From Armatimonadetes bacterium Uphvl-Ar1 (GTDB lineage: Bacteria; Armatimonadota; Fimbriimonadia; Fimbriimonadales; Fimbriimonadaceae), in assembly GCA_002162075.1 (NCBI GenBank), contig CP021423.1, positions 2,108,001 to 2,172,000 of the forward strand: 64,000 nt of DNA. The letters are read 5' to 3'. The notes under the pieces were generated by a model. It ran no database searches and was not told where the DNA came from. It was given only the letters and a program-made list of their open reading frames with translations. How positions within the stretch are numbered: the first letter of the stretch is position 1; the number at the start of each line of letters is the position of its first letter. The position numbers and the translations under genes were made by a program. Positions 63,134 through 64,000 of this stretch are shown piece by piece.

Positions 63134-64000
63134 ACAGAAACCTTCAAATCGGGATCCAATTCAAAGCTTCAACGGCGCGACTCGCTTCAGTGCGCCAATC
63201 CCCAAATCCAATTCTTACTTTGACGGACACCCTTAATCTCCCCGGGGGCATCGACTCCACTGGGTTGTTCGTTGACCCTAAATCAGTCATTCAAATCCTG
63301 GCTGACTGGGTAACCAAAAACGAATTGCGAGGTCAACCCGCCGTCTTCTCCGTTCCCAACAACTCAGCTTTCATTTCGTGGACAAAACTCCCCGAAGACA
63401 CTGGACAAGAACTCCTCAGCGTTGCCCGCTACCGTCTCCGAAAACAGTTCCCAAAGATGGGTGACCATGCTGTTGTCGCCGTAGCCCAGCCCAGCGGCTC
63501 CAACGAAGAATCCCTTGCCATCGGCGTGAATCGAGAACTGATTGATCAACGCGCCGACATCATTGACCAAGCCGGACTCAACCCCCTTGCAGCCGAAGTC
63601 GAAGCCCAAGCAATGCTCCGAATCGTTGACCACGGTGTCCGTTCCAGCGGAAATTTCGATCCCAACGCCAACTACTGCATTGTTCAAATCGAATCCCTAT
63701 CAACCAATTTCATCGTCATCCGCAGCGGCAAACTTAGCTTTATGCGAACTGTCCGTGTCGGAAGTCGCGCCATCGAGGAAGTCGTGAACTCCGCCCTAAG
63801 TGAGTCAGAGAAATCCCTCGAAGAAATTCTTTATGCCCCCACAACCTGGTTCTTCAACCGACAATTTCTCTCATGCCTCAATTCAACCTTTGAGCCTATC
63901 GACATCGGCGAACCAACCAATGCCCTCGTCAAGGAGTTTCGGCTCCTCCTCAACTATTTCCGAAGCCTCTACCCAGAAAGAAGTTATGAAGGAGTCATCA
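63130..64000 (+). CDS. pilM: PilM-like type IV pilus assembly ATPase, 3' end missing
   Basis: The frame from ATG 63130 is open to the window edge (290 codons). The visible part has an actin-like start (LQIGIQFKASTARLASVRQ). DQAGLNPLAAEVEAQAMLR follows near 160, VIRSGKLSFMRTVRVGSRAIEEVV near 205, and LVKEFRLLLNYFRSLYPERSYEGV at the end. These match the PilM order (AGL..xxE...ALxR, FxRxI..G, E.RxxxxYF..xxP). PilM is a cytoplasmic ATP-binding scaffold of the type IV pilus machine. The call is probable rather than certain because the C-terminus lies beyond the window. Confidence 0.75.
   Translation, partial: MNRNLQIGIQFKASTARLASVRQSPNPILTLTDTLNLPGGIDSTGLFVDPKSVIQILADWVTKNELRGQPAVFSVPNNSAFISWTKLPEDTGQELLSVARYRLRKQFPKMGDHAVVAVAQPSGSNEESLAIGVNRELIDQRADIIDQAGLNPLAAEVEAQAMLRIVDHGVRSSGNFDPNANYCIVQIESLSTNFIVIRSGKLSFMRTVRVGSRAIEEVVNSALSESEKSLEEILYAPTTWFFNRQFLSCLNSTFEPIDIGEPTNALVKEFRLLLNYFRSLYPERSYEGVI

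Overview
The window is a 64 kb stretch of a bacterial chromosome. It is gene-dense, with core genes rich in C-ending codons and several more AT-rich insertions. The envelope genes (an apolipoprotein N-acyltransferase homologue, MurJ, RodA, lipoproteins, MscL, PilM, a PEP-CTERM protein) indicate a Gram-negative-type cell. Gene style and content (PEP-CTERM protein, DUF4139 protein, RHS, CUT1 sugar transporter with odd domain fusions) would fit Armatimonadota (Fimbriimonadia-like). That placement is an inference from memory of such genomes, not a computed result.

Layout. 0-4 kb: the end of der, then an AT-rich insert with a 171-aa gene, a SIR2-like gene and a convergent second SIR2-like gene broken by an in-frame stop, bounded by tRNA-Pro(UGG). 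4-7.5 kb: a frameshifted lnt-like gene abutting an orphan RHS tip cassette (core plus variable C-terminus, candidate immunity gene, displaced RHS fragment), ending at tRNA-Cys. 7.5-19.6 kb: TetR regulator and alr (divergent, candidate operator between), serA, a DUF255 thioredoxin protein fused to a DsbD-like domain, murJ, hydrolases, an aldo/keto reductase, a zinc-ribbon/TPR protein and dut. 19.6-22.8 kb: the 5-oxoprolinase operon pxpB-pxpA-pxpC followed by a DCC-family gene. pxpB and pxpC each carry a copy of the same ~160-bp repeat, read in the same coding frame. 22.8-29.5 kb: hydrolase, S41 protease, tRNA-Ala, lipoprotein, beta-lactamase-like gene, PEP-CTERM protein, rsmE and rph. 29.6-31.1 kb: an AT-rich OLD-family ATPase/TOPRIM gene. 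31.4-41.6 kb: glycosyltransferase and MoxR on the minus strand, then on the plus strand a SecD-P1-like protein, four secreted proteins in tandem, rodA and ftsK. 41.6-57.2 kb: DUF4139 protein, cysteine desulfurase, CPBP protease, a Y-family polymerase, a double ABC exporter operon, ndk, a two-gene sugar ABC transporter with fused domains and an MFS transporter. 57.2-64 kb: a repeat mosaic, tRNA-Pro(CGG), dapD and dapE, mscL, a degenerate HD-GYP protein and the start of pilM.

Two themes stand out. First, palindromic G/C-rich repeats of at least three families sit mostly just downstream of genes, but one family is also inside two coding regions, resembling the in-frame palindromic elements known from Rickettsia. 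Second, seven gene breaks (lnt, RHS, pxpB, pxpC twice, the beta-lactamase gene, and a small membrane protein) are all repaired by one base, usually in a homopolymer run. They may be sequencing errors rather than true decay. The stop in the second SIR2 gene is different: it is an in-frame nonsense codon. The most likely defence-related or least-described loci are the SIR2 pair with its 171-aa neighbour, the solitary OLD-family gene and the RHS cassette.
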